Part shown: piece by piece, positions 16,635 to 25,723 of the stretch
Numbering within the stretch: position 1 is the first letter of the stretch
Layout: each line of letters starts with the position of its first letter
Notes under the pieces: model-generated
The model's database searches: none
The model's input: the letters and a program-made list of their open reading frames with translations, nothing else
What the model was told of the DNA's origin: nothing
Origin: Brachybacterium kimchii
GTDB lineage: Bacteria > Actinomycetota > Actinomycetes > Actinomycetales > Dermabacteraceae
Reading direction: 5' to 3'
DNA length: 64,000 bases
Assembly: GCF_023373525.1 (NCBI RefSeq)
Contig: NZ_CP097218.1
Span: forward strand, 434,001 to 498,000
Program-made: the position numbers and the translations under genes

Positions 16635-16976
16635 TCAGTCGCGCAGCACCTTCTCCATCGGTCGGCCCTTGGCGATCTCGTCGACGAGCTTGTCCAGGAA
16701 GCGGATCCGCTGCATCAGCGGATCCTCGACCTCCTGGACCTTCACCCCGCACACCGAGCCCGTGATGAGTGCACTCGAGGGGTTCAGCGTCGCCTCGGCG
16801 AAGAAGTCCTCGAAGGTCGTGCGCGCGTCCAGGTGATGCTGGAGGGTCGCATCCTCGAAGCCGGTCAGCCAGGTGATCGCCGCGCGCACCTCGGCCTCGG
16901 TGCGGCCCTTCTTCTCGGCCTTCGTGACGTAGTGCGGGTAGACCTCGGCCACGGGCATGGTGAAGATGCGGTGCAT
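16635..16976 (-). CDS. DUF2200 family protein
   Basis: A 113-residue protein that matches the DUF2200 family along its whole length: [25 protein letters not shown], then [20 protein letters not shown]-like [35 protein letters not shown] ending. No enzyme motif or membrane segment is visible and the function is unknown. It is a compact single gene between convergent terC and the minus-strand reductase. Confidence 0.9.
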   Translation of the reverse strand: MHRIFTMPVAEVYPHYVTKAEKKGRTEAEVRAAITWLTGFEDATLQHHLDARTTFEDFFAEATLNPSSALITGSVCGVKVQEVEDPLMQRIRFLDKLVDEIAKGRPMEKVLRD

Positions 16977-17001
16977 GGGGCGAGCCTAGTGGGCGGACCG
17001 T

Positions 17002-18210
17002 TCAGCCACCGGGGCTGATCCTGCCGCGCAGGTCCTCGGGGCCGGCCACCGGGGTCTCGCGCGTCTGGGCGATGAGCTCGCGGGCGGCGTCGACGCTGTC
17101 CCACGTGTTCCACAGCAGCGCGCCGCGCACGCTCCCGTCGGCCCCGTAGAGCACGACCTCGGCGGACCCGTCCTCGGAGGCGTCCTCGCGCAGGACGCGC
17201 GAGGCGTCGAGGTCCCCGATCGCCTCGTAGCCGTCCTCGAGGAGGTCCGACCAGAAGAACGGCGTGTGCTCGTATCCGGTGAGGTCGCCGGCCATCGCCC
17301 GGCCGGCGGCCTTCCCCATGGTCTCGGCGTTGTCGACGTGCTCCACGCGGCGCCTGCCCAGCAGGGCATCGGGGTAGGAGGCGACGTCGCCGGCGGCGAA
17401 GACGTCGGCGGCCGAGGTCCTCAGCAGCTCGTCCACGACGATCCCGTCGTCCACCTCGATGCCCGCTTCCTGGGCGAGGGACGTGTTCGGGGTGACGCCG
17501 ATCCCGATCACTGCCGCATCCGCGGTGATCCCGGTGCCGTCCTCGAGGGTCAGGGTCACGGAGTCCTCCGCCTCCGATCCTCCGGCGAGGCGGCCGGTGA
17601 CGATGCGGGCGCCCTTCGCGGCGAGCTTCCGGGTGACCTGGTCCGAGAGGTCCGGCGGGAACATGCCGGGCTGGACCGTGCCGTGGGGGAGGACGAGCGT
17701 CACCTCGACGTCGTTCTGGAGCAGCGCGGAGGCGATCTCGCCGCCGATGTATCCGCCGCCGACCACGGCGACGTGCGCGCCCGGTGTCGCCACGGCGCGC
17801 AGAGCCCGGTAGTCGGCGCTCGTGCGGTAGTGGATGACGCGCGGGCCCGGCGCGATCGGGGCGGTGCGCGGCGAGGCGCCCGTCGCGATCAGCAGGTGCT
17901 CGAAGCCGATGCGGGTGCCGTCGGCGAGTTCGACGCGATGCCCGTCCGGGTCGATCGCGGCGACCGTGCTCGAGGTGTGAAGCTCGACGCCCTCTCCGGT
18001 CACATCCAGGAGCGAGTCCTCGAGGGACGCGTCGGCGTCCAGCCACAGGGTCTTGGACAGATCGGGTCGGTAGACGGGCGGGTCGGGCTCCGCGCCGAGG
18101 ACGACGACCGAGCCGGTGCCATCCTTCTCGCGGATGCCCGCAACGGCGCTGGCCGCGGCGACTCCCGCGCCGACGATCACGTACGGGTAGGAATCCTGGA
18201 ACTGCGTCAT
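17002..18210 (-). CDS. FAD-dependent NAD(P)H oxidoreductase (ferredoxin reductase-like)
   Basis: A 402-residue protein of the pyridine nucleotide-disulfide oxidoreductase class, without the CxxxxC redox pair. FAD is bound by YVIVGAGVAAASAVAGIRE at the N-terminus and by VFAAGDVASYPD; NAD(P)H by HVAVVGGGYIGGEIASALLQ. The C-terminal reductase domain (FWSDLLEDGYEAIGD) resembles ferredoxin or rubredoxin reductases that feed oxygenases. No ferredoxin or P450 gene is adjacent, so the partner is unknown. ATG 18210 follows GAGGAGGCC. It is divergent from the MFS gene. Confidence 0.92.
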   Translation of the reverse strand: MTQFQDSYPYVIVGAGVAAASAVAGIREKDGTGSVVVLGAEPDPPVYRPDLSKTLWLDADASLEDSLLDVTGEGVELHTSSTVAAIDPDGHRVELADGTRIGFEHLLIATGASPRTAPIAPGPRVIHYRTSADYRALRAVATPGAHVAVVGGGYIGGEIASALLQNDVEVTLVLPHGTVQPGMFPPDLSDQVTRKLAAKGARIVTGRLAGGSEAEDSVTLTLEDGTGITADAAVIGIGVTPNTSLAQEAGIEVDDGIVVDELLRTSAADVFAAGDVASYPDALLGRRRVEHVDNAETMGKAAGRAMAGDLTGYEHTPFFWSDLLEDGYEAIGDLDASRVLREDASEDGSAEVVLYGADGSVRGALLWNTWDSVDAARELIAQTRETPVAGPEDLRGRISPGG

Positions 18211-18403
18211 CGTGGCCTCCTCGTCGTGTCCTGCCACGACCCTAGACCCGTGGCGGCGAGGGCGTGAGGGGGCGAGGGCCCGACGGTCCCCCCGTGCGCG
18301 TCTTCCCGTCGGTGTCGGGGAGATCACAGGAGTACGGTGCACGAGCGGTTCCTGGACGACGGCGCCCAGCGCACCCGGACATCGAGCACGCAGGAGGAGT
18401 TCT

Positions 18404-19930
18404 TTGAGCACGATCAGCTATACGCCGCAGAAGTGGCGTCCCGAGCAGGTCACCATCACCGAACCCTCGGTGATCCGTCGCGCGATCGGCGCCGCGGCCA
18501 TCGGCAACATCACCGAGTGGTACGACTTCGGCGTCTACGGATATCTGCAGGTCACCATCGAGGGAGTCTTCCTCCCGAAGAACGCGGGAGCCGCCGGCGC
18601 GATCATCGTGGCCGCACTGTTCGCCGTCGCCTTCCTCGTGCGCCCCCTGGGCGGCATGTTCTTCGGCCCGCTCGCGGACCGCATCGGACGCAAGTCGGTC
18701 CTCGCCACCACGATGATCATGATGGCGCTGGGCACCTTCCTCATCGGCGTCCTGCCCGACTACGCGACGATCGGCCTCGCCGCTCCGTTCCTGCTGCTGG
18801 CCTGCCGGCTGATCCAGGGCTTCTCGACCGGTGGCGAGTACGGCAACGCGATGGCGTTCATCGCCGAGTACGCCCCGGACCGCCGCCGCGGCTTCTTCGG
18901 GAGCCTGCTCGAGGTGGGCACCTTCGGCGGCTACGTGCTGGGCGCCTCGGTCGCGACCATCATGACCGCGATCCTCACCCAGGACCAGCTGCTCAGCTGG
19001 GGCTGGCGCCTGCCGTTCTTCGTCGCCCTGCCGCTGGGCCTCGTCGGCGTCTACCTGCGCTCCAAGCTCGAGGACACCCCCGCCTACCGCGAGCTCGAGA
19101 AGCAGCAGGACGCCGAGGCCAAGGCCAAGGTCGAGGAGAAGAAGGCCGCGAAGAAGGCCGGCGCCCCGGCGAGCACCGAGACCGAGGACACGAAGAAGGG
19201 TCGCGGGGAGATCAAGGGCATCCTGCGCCTGTGGCCGAACCTGCTGGCGTGCATGGGCCTCGTGCTCGCCTGGAACGTCACCAACTACATGCTGACGGCG
19301 TTCATGCCGCAGTTCTTCCCGATGATCCGCGAGTACCAGGGCAGCGGCGGCGTCTCCGACCTCGCCTCCTCGATCCTGCAGATCATCGTCATGGTCATGT
19401 GCCTGATCCTGATCCCCGTGGTCGGCCGCCTGAGCGACCGCGTGGGCCGCAAGGCCGTGGTGCGCGCCGGCTCGATCGCGCTCATCGTGCTCTCGATCCC
19501 CTCGGTGCTGCTGATCCGCGGGAACAGCGATGTCACGGTGATGTTCGGCCTCCTCATCATGGGGCTGAGCCTGATCTGCTTCAGCGCCACCATGCCCTCC
19601 ACGCTGCCGTCGCTGTTCCCGACGGCCGTGCGCGCGGGCGCCCTGTCGATCTCCTTCAACGTCGCCATCTCGCTGTTCGGCGGCACCACCTCCACGGTGA
19701 TGACCTCCCTGGTGACGTGGACCCACTTCCTCATGTGGCCCGCGATCTACCTGATGGCCGCCGGCGTGATCGGCCTGATCTGCGTGCACATCGTGCCCGA
19801 GAGCAACGGCCGGCCGCTGTGGGGCTCGAAGCCTGCCGCGAGCGACCGCAAGGAGGCCACGGCGCACGCGAAGGAGCTCAGCGAGGAGGCCGAGGCCTTC
19901 GTCCTCGCCCAGCGGGCCGGCGCCCACTGA
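18404..19930 (+). CDS. MFS transporter, metabolite:H+ symporter (ProP/MHS) type
   Basis: A 508-residue, 12-helix transporter. The MHS signature is present: AAAIGNITEWYDFGVYGYL near the first helix, RPLGGMFFGPLADRIGRKSVL (motif A) and GFSTGGEYGNAMAFIAEYAPDRRRG. Relatives import proline, betaine, ketoglutarate or shikimate with protons. A long, highly charged Lys/Glu/Ala-rich cytoplasmic loop (about residues 226-270) between helices 6 and 7 is unusual. TTG 18404 is chosen because AGGAGGAG lies 6 nt before it and the protein then starts MSTISYTPQKWRPEQV. Confidence 0.92.
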   Translation: MSTISYTPQKWRPEQVTITEPSVIRRAIGAAAIGNITEWYDFGVYGYLQVTIEGVFLPKNAGAAGAIIVAALFAVAFLVRPLGGMFFGPLADRIGRKSVLATTMIMMALGTFLIGVLPDYATIGLAAPFLLLACRLIQGFSTGGEYGNAMAFIAEYAPDRRRGFFGSLLEVGTFGGYVLGASVATIMTAILTQDQLLSWGWRLPFFVALPLGLVGVYLRSKLEDTPAYRELEKQQDAEAKAKVEEKKAAKKAGAPASTETEDTKKGRGEIKGILRLWPNLLACMGLVLAWNVTNYMLTAFMPQFFPMIREYQGSGGVSDLASSILQIIVMVMCLILIPVVGRLSDRVGRKAVVRAGSIALIVLSIPSVLLIRGNSDVTVMFGLLIMGLSLICFSATMPSTLPSLFPTAVRAGALSISFNVAISLFGGTTSTVMTSLVTWTHFLMWPAIYLMAAGVIGLICVHIVPESNGRPLWGSKPAASDRKEATAHAKELSEEAEAFVLAQRAGAH

Positions 19931-20015
19931 TCCCCGGCGGGGCGGCCCGGCCGACGCGATGCGCCCGGTGCGGGCCGCTTCCTGTTTGCTCGCTCACAGG
20001 GTGTGGCCTCCGGTT

Positions 20016-20043
20016 TTGCACTCGGACCGGAGCGGGGTAATGT
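20016..20043 (+). promoter_or_regulatory. Promoter for tRNA-Lys
   Basis: TTGCAC (20016-20021) and TAATGT (20038-20043), 16 bp apart, precede the tRNA by 12 bp. Both hexamers match the housekeeping sigma factor consensus in four or five positions. Confidence 0.6.
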
Positions 20044-20055
20044 TTTCGTTCGTCG

Positions 20056-20129
20056 GCGCCATTAGCTCAGTTGGTTAGAGCAGCTGACTCTTAATCAGCG
20101 GGTCCGGGGTTCGAGTCCCTGATGGCGCA
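20056..20129 (+). tRNA. tRNA-Lys (CUU anticodon)
   Basis: The 74-nt sequence folds fully: acceptor GCGCCAT with ATGGCGC, D-arm AGCTCAGTTGGTTAGAGC, anticodon stem GCTGA/TCAGC around loop CTCTTAA (anticodon CTT), T-arm with GGTTCGAGTCC, discriminator A. CCA is not encoded. Confidence 0.97.
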
Positions 20130-20139
20130 CCCGATCGAG

Positions 20140-20169
20140 AAGCCCCCGTCGCGGAAGCGGCGGGGGCTT
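20140..20169 (+). terminator. Terminator after tRNA-Lys
   Basis: AAGCCCCCGTCGC and GCGGCGGGGGCTT form a 13-bp stem with one G-U pair and a GGAA tetraloop, 10 bp after the tRNA, followed by TCGTCGTT. Confidence 0.85.
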
Positions 20170-20351
20170 CGTCGTTCCCATCGACCGTTCGCCCCGTGTC
20201 CGGTCCGCGTGCACGCCGCTCCCAGCCGCGGATCGGGAGAGCGGTGCAGGATCACTTAGACTCGACCTGCGCGGGCTCGGACCGCTCGAGGGCTCTCGAT
20301 CCGGACGATCCGCGCACGACGCGACATGCGACCTGCGGAAGGAGATCGGCT

Positions 20352-21248
20352 GTGAAGATCGCCGTCACCGGTGCCACCGGCGTTCTGGGGCAGGAGGCGG
20401 TCGAGGCGCTCGTCTCCGCGGGCCACGAGGTCACCGGGGTGACCCGCCGTGAGCGCGGCATCCCCGTGGTCGAGGGCCGCGGCGCCTCCGCGGTCGTCGC
20501 CGACGTCTTCGACGCCGCCGCCCTCGAGGACGTCTTCGCGGGCCACGACGTGGTCGTGAACACCCTCGCCCACGTGCCGATCGGCATGGCGGCCATGCGC
20601 CCGCTGGCCTGGCGCGAGGACGACAAGCTGCACATGGAGGCCTCCGTCGCGATCGCCTCCGCCGCGCAGAAGGCCGGCGTGCAGCGCCTCGTCCAGGAGT
20701 CGACGATGTTCCTCTACCCGGACAACGGCGACGAGTGGATCGGCGAGGACGAGCCGCTGTCTGTGCGCAACCAGGCCTTCCGCCCTCGGGTGCGCGAGAT
20801 GCGCGCGGCCGTCGACTTCGCGACCGGCGGCCGCAGCGCCGTGATCCTGCGCCTCGGCCAGCTCTTCGGCCGGGACCCGCAGACCACCCACACGCTCAAG
20901 GCCACCCGCGGAGGCGACCAGATCCTGCTGGGCAGGCCCGAGAGCTACATCACCCTGCTGCACCACCGCGACGCGGGCCGCGCCTTCGTCGCCACCCTCG
21001 GCGCGCGCAGCGGCTTCTACAACGTGGGCGGGGAGCCGATCACCCGCGGGCGCTGGGCCAAGGACCTCGGCACGGAGGCCAAGGCCAAGGGACCCGCGAA
21101 GTTCTACCCCGAGATCGCGCAGGCCGTCGTCGGCACCCGGCTCGAGGTCCAGCGCCGCAGCCTGCGCGTGAGCTCCGTGCGCTTCATGTCCGAGACGGGC
21201 TGGCGCCCACTCATCGGCCCCTCGACCCCCGGCTGGTCGCGCATGTGA
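20352..21248 (+). CDS. NAD-dependent epimerase/dehydratase family protein (extended SDR)
   Basis: A 298-residue protein beginning VKIAVTGATGVLGQEAVEALVSAGHEVTGVTRR, the extended-SDR nucleotide-binding start. Further features are VVNTLAHVPIG in the position of the conserved NxAA, QESTMFLYPDNGDEW, and the FYNVGGEPITRGRWA element. The usual YxxxK is not evident; the region reads RPRVREMRAAVDFATGG, so catalytic function is uncertain and it may be an atypical or NmrA-like member. GTG 20352 has GGAGATCGG upstream. It stands alone, with a GC-rich hairpin after it. Confidence 0.82.
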   Translation: MKIAVTGATGVLGQEAVEALVSAGHEVTGVTRRERGIPVVEGRGASAVVADVFDAAALEDVFAGHDVVVNTLAHVPIGMAAMRPLAWREDDKLHMEASVAIASAAQKAGVQRLVQESTMFLYPDNGDEWIGEDEPLSVRNQAFRPRVREMRAAVDFATGGRSAVILRLGQLFGRDPQTTHTLKATRGGDQILLGRPESYITLLHHRDAGRAFVATLGARSGFYNVGGEPITRGRWAKDLGTEAKAKGPAKFYPEIAQAVVGTRLEVQRRSLRVSSVRFMSETGWRPLIGPSTPGWSRM

Positions 21249-21254
21249 GGCGGA

Positions 21255-21276
21255 CCCTCCGGCGGCTCCGCCGGGG
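21255..21276 (+). terminator. Weak GC-rich hairpin after the epimerase gene
   Basis: CCTCCGGCGG and CCGCCGGGG lie back to back 7 bp after the stop. The stem is short with a tiny loop and there is no T-tract, so the call is tentative. Confidence 0.35.
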
Positions 21277-21368
21277 TGTTCACAGAACCTTCGCACGCCC
21301 GGCCCAGGAACCCCGCTCGGGACCGCCCGGCGCGTGCCAGAATCGACGCATGTCCTCCCTCGACGTCC

Positions 21369-21392
21369 GTGCAGGTGAGCGTGCAGGTGAGC
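21369..21392 (+). repeat. Tandem 12-bp repeat ahead of the mevalonate operon
   Basis: GTGCAGGTGAGC occurs twice head-to-tail (21369-21380 and 21381-21392) in the 242-bp gap before the mevalonate kinase gene. It could be a regulator binding site or simple slippage. The gap also holds CAGAAT (21338-21343), a possible -10 element. Confidence 0.5.
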
Positions 21393-21490
21393 AGGCCCAC
21401 CGCGGCGGGCGGCCCCGGGGCGGCGCGCCGTATCCTGGCGCACGGCCGGAGGTCGGCCGGCAATCCACCAGGCAGCGGGGAGAGACGAGG

Positions 21491-22453
21491 ATGAACCCAG
21501 CGCGCACGAGCGTGCACGGTGCGCGCACCGGCATCGGTCGGGCCCACGCGAAATCGATCCTGCTGGGCGAGCACGCCGTCGTCTACGGCGCCCCCGCGAT
21601 CGCCGTCCCTCTGCACGCGCTCGACCTCACCGTGCGCGTCTCCGAGCGCGCAGACGAGCAGCTCCACCTGCGCAGCGCCCTGTTCACCGGCTTCGCGGCC
21701 GACGCCCCGCAGCGCCTGCACCCCCTGGTGACCGCGATCCACGCGGCCCTCGCCCTCACCACCTCGGCGCCGCTCGGCCTGGACGTCGAGATCGACTCGG
21801 CGATCCCCTTCGAGCGCGGGCTCGGCTCGAGCGCGGCCGTGGCCGCCGGCATCGCCCGCGCGATCGGCGACCTCACCGAGACGCCCCTGGACCCCGAGGC
21901 CGTGCACGACGTCGTGATGGCCGCCGAGACCATCGCCCACGGCCGCTCGAGCGGACTGGACGGGCGGGCCGTCGCGTCCGACGTGCCCATCCGCTTCCGC
22001 GCCGGCGAGGTCACTCCTGTGCCCGTCGGCGCCCCCCTCACCTTCGTGCTCGCCGACAGCGGCCACGAGGGCTCGACCGCGGAGGCCGTCGGGGCGGTCC
22101 GCGAGCTGCGCGAGACCTTCCCGAGCCGGGTCGACGGGGTCATCGGCCGCCTGGGCGCCATCGTCGAGGAGTCCCTCGACCGCTTCGCCACCGGCGACGT
22201 CCCCGCGCTCGGCGCGCTCATGGACGAGGCGCACGGCCTGCTCACCGAGCTCGAGGTGTCCGATGCGACCCTCGACCGCCTCGTCGGCGCGGCCCGCGAG
22301 GCCGGCGCGGCGGGCGCGAAGCTCACCGGGGGAGGGCGCGGAGGCTGCGTGCTCGCCCTCGCGCCCGATGCGGCCCGCGCCGCGCACCTCGAGACGATGC
22401 TGCGGGACGCCGGCGCGACCCGCACCTGGCAGACCACGGTGGAGACCGCATGA
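21491..22453 (+). CDS. mvk: Mevalonate kinase
   Basis: A GHMP kinase of 320 residues phosphorylating mevalonate to 5-phosphomevalonate. Key elements are AHAKSILLGEHAVVYG (residues 18-33, with the conserved Lys and Glu-His), the ATP loop RGLGSSAAVAAG (109-120), HGRSSGLDGRAV with the catalytic Asp and the C-terminal KLTGGGRGGCVLAL. ATG 21491 is favoured by the family start and an upstream GGGGAGAGACGAGG; an in-frame ATG at 21350 would add 47 low-complexity residues. It is first in the six-gene operon and overlaps the decarboxylase gene by 4 bp. Confidence 0.95.
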   Translation: MNPARTSVHGARTGIGRAHAKSILLGEHAVVYGAPAIAVPLHALDLTVRVSERADEQLHLRSALFTGFAADAPQRLHPLVTAIHAALALTTSAPLGLDVEIDSAIPFERGLGSSAAVAAGIARAIGDLTETPLDPEAVHDVVMAAETIAHGRSSGLDGRAVASDVPIRFRAGEVTPVPVGAPLTFVLADSGHEGSTAEAVGAVRELRETFPSRVDGVIGRLGAIVEESLDRFATGDVPALGALMDEAHGLLTELEVSDATLDRLVGAAREAGAAGAKLTGGGRGGCVLALAPDAARAAHLETMLRDAGATRTWQTTVETA

Positions 22454-23445
22454 GAACGGCGACAGCACGCGCGCACCCGAACATCGCGCTCGTGAAGTAC
22501 TGGGGCAAGGCCGACGAGGAGCTCATCCTCCCCGTCGCCGGCAGCATGTCCATGACCCTCGACGCCTTCGCGACGACGACCACGGTGACCCTGGATCCGG
22601 AGGCCGACGAGGACTCCTTCGTCCTGAACGGCTCCCCGGCGACCGGCACCGCCCTCGCGCGGACCACGCGCTTCCTCGACCACGTGCGAGAGCTCGCCGG
22701 CTCGCGCGAGCGCGCGCACGTGGACTCGATGAACGAGGCCCCGACCGCCGCGGGCCTCGCCTCCTCCGCCTCGGGCTTCGCGGCCCTCGCCCTCGCCGCC
22801 TCCCGCGCCTTCGGGCTCGCCCTCGACGAGCGCGCGCTCAGCCGCCTGGCCCGCCGCGGCTCCGGTTCGGCCTGCCGCTCGGTCGTCGACCGCTATGCGG
22901 TCTGGCATGCGGGGACCGACGACGAGACCTCGTACGCCGAGCAGATCGACGCACCCGATCTGCGTCTGGTGATCGTCACGGTCGACGGCGCCCAGAAGGC
23001 CGTCTCGAGCCGCGAGGGCATGCGCCGCACGGCCGCGACCTCGCCGTTCTACGACGCCTGGATCACCTCGACCGCCCGCACCCTCGAGGAGATGGTGCGC
23101 GCGTGCGCCGCCGGCGACCCCACCCGGATCGGCGAGATCACCGAGTCCCACGCCCTGCGCATGCACGCCGTCATCGCCTCGAGCGAGCCGCCCGTGCGCT
23201 ACCTCGCGCCCGCGAGCGTGGCCGTCTTCGACACCGCCGCGGCGCTGCGTGCCCAGGGCGTCTTCGCCCACACGACGGCCGATGCCGGCCCCAACGTGTG
23301 CGTGCTGACCACGCCCGCGGACGCCGAGCGGGTCGCCGAGGCCGTGTCCGCGCACGGCAGCGTCCGGATCGTCGGCCCCGGACCCGGCGCGCACCTCGTG
23401 GACGAGACCGTCGACGCGGGCGAGACGGACGGGGTGGCGCGATGA
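22450..23445 (+). CDS. mvaD: Diphosphomevalonate decarboxylase
   Basis: Converts 5-diphosphomevalonate to isopentenyl diphosphate with ATP and loss of CO2. The 331-residue protein shows the family signature at its start (ARAHPNIALVKYWGKADEELILPVAGSMSMTLD) and the phosphate-binding loop NEAPTAAGLASSASGFAALA. DAGPNVCVL and the GPGPGAH segment occur near the end. It overlaps both neighbours by 4 bp (ATGA), so translation is coupled along the operon. Confidence 0.95.
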   Translation: MRTATARAHPNIALVKYWGKADEELILPVAGSMSMTLDAFATTTTVTLDPEADEDSFVLNGSPATGTALARTTRFLDHVRELAGSRERAHVDSMNEAPTAAGLASSASGFAALALAASRAFGLALDERALSRLARRGSGSACRSVVDRYAVWHAGTDDETSYAEQIDAPDLRLVIVTVDGAQKAVSSREGMRRTAATSPFYDAWITSTARTLEEMVRACAAGDPTRIGEITESHALRMHAVIASSEPPVRYLAPASVAVFDTAAALRAQGVFAHTTADAGPNVCVLTTPADAERVAEAVSAHGSVRIVGPGPGAHLVDETVDAGETDGVAR

Positions 23446-24539
23446 TCGAGACCCGCGCCCCCGGCAAGCTCTACATCGCCGGCGAGTACGCCGTCGTCGA
23501 GCCCGGCCACCCCGCGATCCTCGTGGCGGTGGACCGCTACCTCACCGTGCGCCTCACCGAGGCGATCGGGATGGGGCGCGTCCACTCCAGCCGCTACGGG
23601 CACGGACCCGTGACCTGGGTGCGCGACGCCGACGGCGACACGATCGTCGTGGACCACAGCCCCTTCGACTACGTCACGGCCGCGATCACGATCCTCGAGC
23701 GCCTGCGCTCCGAGCGGGGCCTCGACCCGCGCTACTTCGACCTGCACATCGACTCCGAGCTGGATGACTCCAGCGGCCGCAAGTTCGGGCTGGGATCCTC
23801 GGCCGCCGTGACGGTAGCCGTCGTCGATGCGCTCGACCGGTTCTACGGGCTCGGGCTCACCGCGATGGAGCGCTTCCGTCTCGCGCTGCTCGCGACCATC
23901 CACGTCGCCCCGAAGGCCTCGGGCGGCGACCTCGCGGCATCGACCTTCGGCGGCTGGATCGCCTACACCGCGCCGGACCGGGCGCGGCTGCTCGCCCTCA
24001 GCGACGCCCTCCCTGTGGCCGAGGTGCTCACCGCCCCCGAATGGGACGTGTGCACGGTGCGTGCGCTGCCGGACCTCACCACGCTGCGCCTGCTCGTGGG
24101 CTGGACCGGCTCTCCCGCCTCGACCGAGCGGCTCGTGGACCGCGTGCGCATGAGCGAGGACGACCTCGACGCGCACTACGCCCGGTTCCTCGACGACTCC
24201 CGCGCCGCCGTCGAGGAGCTCGTCGCCGCCTGGGACAGCGACCCCGGGACGATGCTCGAGATCATCCGCCGCTGCCGCCGCCTGCTCCAGCAGCTCGGAC
24301 GCCTGCGCGGTACCACCATCGAGACCGACCAGCTGCGCACCCTGTGCGATCTCGCCGAGGCGAGCGGCGCCGCCGGCAAGCCCTCCGGGGCCGGCGGCGG
24401 CGACTGCGGCATCATGCTCCTGCCCGGCGACGTGAGCGACGACGCGGTGCTCGCCACCTGGCGCGAGCACGACATCCTCCGCCTGGACCTGCGACCCCAC
24501 CTCCCGCAGACCGCCGACACCGCGGGGGCCGTGCGATGA
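23442..24539 (+). CDS. mvaK2: Phosphomevalonate kinase
   Basis: A GHMP kinase of 365 residues making 5-diphosphomevalonate. It starts IETRAPGKLYIAGEYAVVEPGHPAILVAVDRY, has the ATP loop KFGLGSSAAVTVAVVDAL (about residues 112-129), the KASGGDLAASTFGGWI stretch typical of phosphomevalonate kinases, and the C-terminal GAAGKPSGAGGGDCGIML. This is the bacterial type related to fungal Erg8 rather than an isopentenyl phosphate kinase. It overlaps the upstream and downstream genes by 4 bp each. Confidence 0.94.
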   Translation: MIETRAPGKLYIAGEYAVVEPGHPAILVAVDRYLTVRLTEAIGMGRVHSSRYGHGPVTWVRDADGDTIVVDHSPFDYVTAAITILERLRSERGLDPRYFDLHIDSELDDSSGRKFGLGSSAAVTVAVVDALDRFYGLGLTAMERFRLALLATIHVAPKASGGDLAASTFGGWIAYTAPDRARLLALSDALPVAEVLTAPEWDVCTVRALPDLTTLRLLVGWTGSPASTERLVDRVRMSEDDLDAHYARFLDDSRAAVEELVAAWDSDPGTMLEIIRRCRRLLQQLGRLRGTTIETDQLRTLCDLAEASGAAGKPSGAGGGDCGIMLLPGDVSDDAVLATWREHDILRLDLRPHLPQTADTAGAVR

Positions 24540-25723
24540 GCGCGGGGACCGACGGGGCGAGGCCCGACGCCGACGCCGCGGGACGCCGCGAGCGCAAGGA
24601 GGACCACGTGCGCCTCGCCACCGCGCAGTGGAAGGGCGGGACGCGCACCACCGAGTTCGACGACCTCGAGTTCGTCCACCACGCCCTCGGCGGGGTGAGC
24701 CTGCCCGAGGTCGACCTCGGCGTCGAGCTGTTCGACCGCACCGTGGCCGCACCCTTCTACATCAACGGCATGACCGGCGGCACGGAGTCCACCGGGCGCA
24801 TCAACCAGCAGCTCGCGATCGCCGCGCGCGAGACCGGCACCGCCATGGGCTGCGGATCCGTCTCCATCGCCCTCGAGGACGAGTCCGCCGCGGACGCCTT
24901 CCGCGTGATCCGCCGCGAGAACCCCGACGGCCTCGTGATGGCGAACATCGGCGTGGGCCGCAGCGTCGAGGACGCCCGCCGCGCCGTCGACCTCGTGGGG
25001 GCCGACGCCCTCCAGGTGCACGTCAACGCCGTGCAGGAGACCGTCATGCCCGAGGGCAGCCCCGACTTCTCCTCGTGGCTGCGGGGCATCGAGCAGATCG
25101 TGGCGGCGCTCGAGGTGCCCGTGCTCGTCAAGGAGGTCGGCTTCGGGCTCAGCGCCCGCACCCTCGCCGACCTCGCCTCCATCGGCGTCGCCTGGGCCGA
25201 CGTCTCCGGGCGCGGCGGCACGGACTTCCTCGCGATCGAGAACGACCGCCGCCCCGGCCGCGATTACTCCTATCTCACCGGCTTCGGCCAGTCCGCCCCC
25301 GCCGCGCTGCTGGACGCCCGCGCCCACCAGGGCGAGCTGGGCGGGATGACGCTGCTCGCCTCCGGCGGGGTCCGCGACCCCCTCGACGTCGTCAAGGCCC
25401 TCGCGCTCGGCGCCCGCGCCGTCGGCGTCGCCGGCTCCTTCCTCAAGGCCGTCGTCGAGGGCGGGCCCGAAGGGCTCGTCGAGCTCATCGGCTCCTGGCA
25501 GCGGCACACCCGCGAGCTCGCGGCACTGCTCGGAGCCCGCACGGCCGCCGACCTCGAGAGCACCGACCTGCTCGTGCGCGGGCGACTGCGCGAGTTCTGC
25601 ACGCTGCGCGGCATCGACGCGGGCGCCTGCGCGCGGCGGAAGCAGGCCGTCTCGCCGCGGCCCGCGCCCGCACCCATGTTCCATCCCGTCGACCTCCCCG
25701 CAGACCCCCAGGAGCAGCGATGA
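24536..25723 (+). CDS. fni: Type 2 isopentenyl-diphosphate delta-isomerase
   Basis: FMN- and NAD(P)H-dependent enzyme interconverting IPP and DMAPP, unrelated to the type 1 Idi. In this 395-residue protein RRERKEDHVRLA is the N-terminal substrate-binding segment. Family motifs follow in order: PFYINGMTGGTESTGRINQQLA, MGCGSVSIAL, QVHVNAVQETVMPEG, VLVKEVGFGLS, DVSGRGGTDFLAIEN, and LLASGGVRDPLDVVKALALGA. It sits between the kinases and HMG-CoA reductase, as in the Streptomyces mevalonate cluster, with 4-bp overlaps on both sides. Confidence 0.96.
   Translation: MSAGTDGARPDADAAGRRERKEDHVRLATAQWKGGTRTTEFDDLEFVHHALGGVSLPEVDLGVELFDRTVAAPFYINGMTGGTESTGRINQQLAIAARETGTAMGCGSVSIALEDESAADAFRVIRRENPDGLVMANIGVGRSVEDARRAVDLVGADALQVHVNAVQETVMPEGSPDFSSWLRGIEQIVAALEVPVLVKEVGFGLSARTLADLASIGVAWADVSGRGGTDFLAIENDRRPGRDYSYLTGFGQSAPAALLDARAHQGELGGMTLLASGGVRDPLDVVKALALGARAVGVAGSFLKAVVEGGPEGLVELIGSWQRHTRELAALLGARTAADLESTDLLVRGRLREFCTLRGIDAGACARRKQAVSPRPAPAPMFHPVDLPADPQEQR

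Noticed and set aside
21350..21490. 47-codon N-terminal extension of mevalonate kinase from ATG 21350
   Set aside because: The extra residues are low complexity and span the tandem repeat; the normal family start and a good Shine-Dalgarno support ATG 21491.
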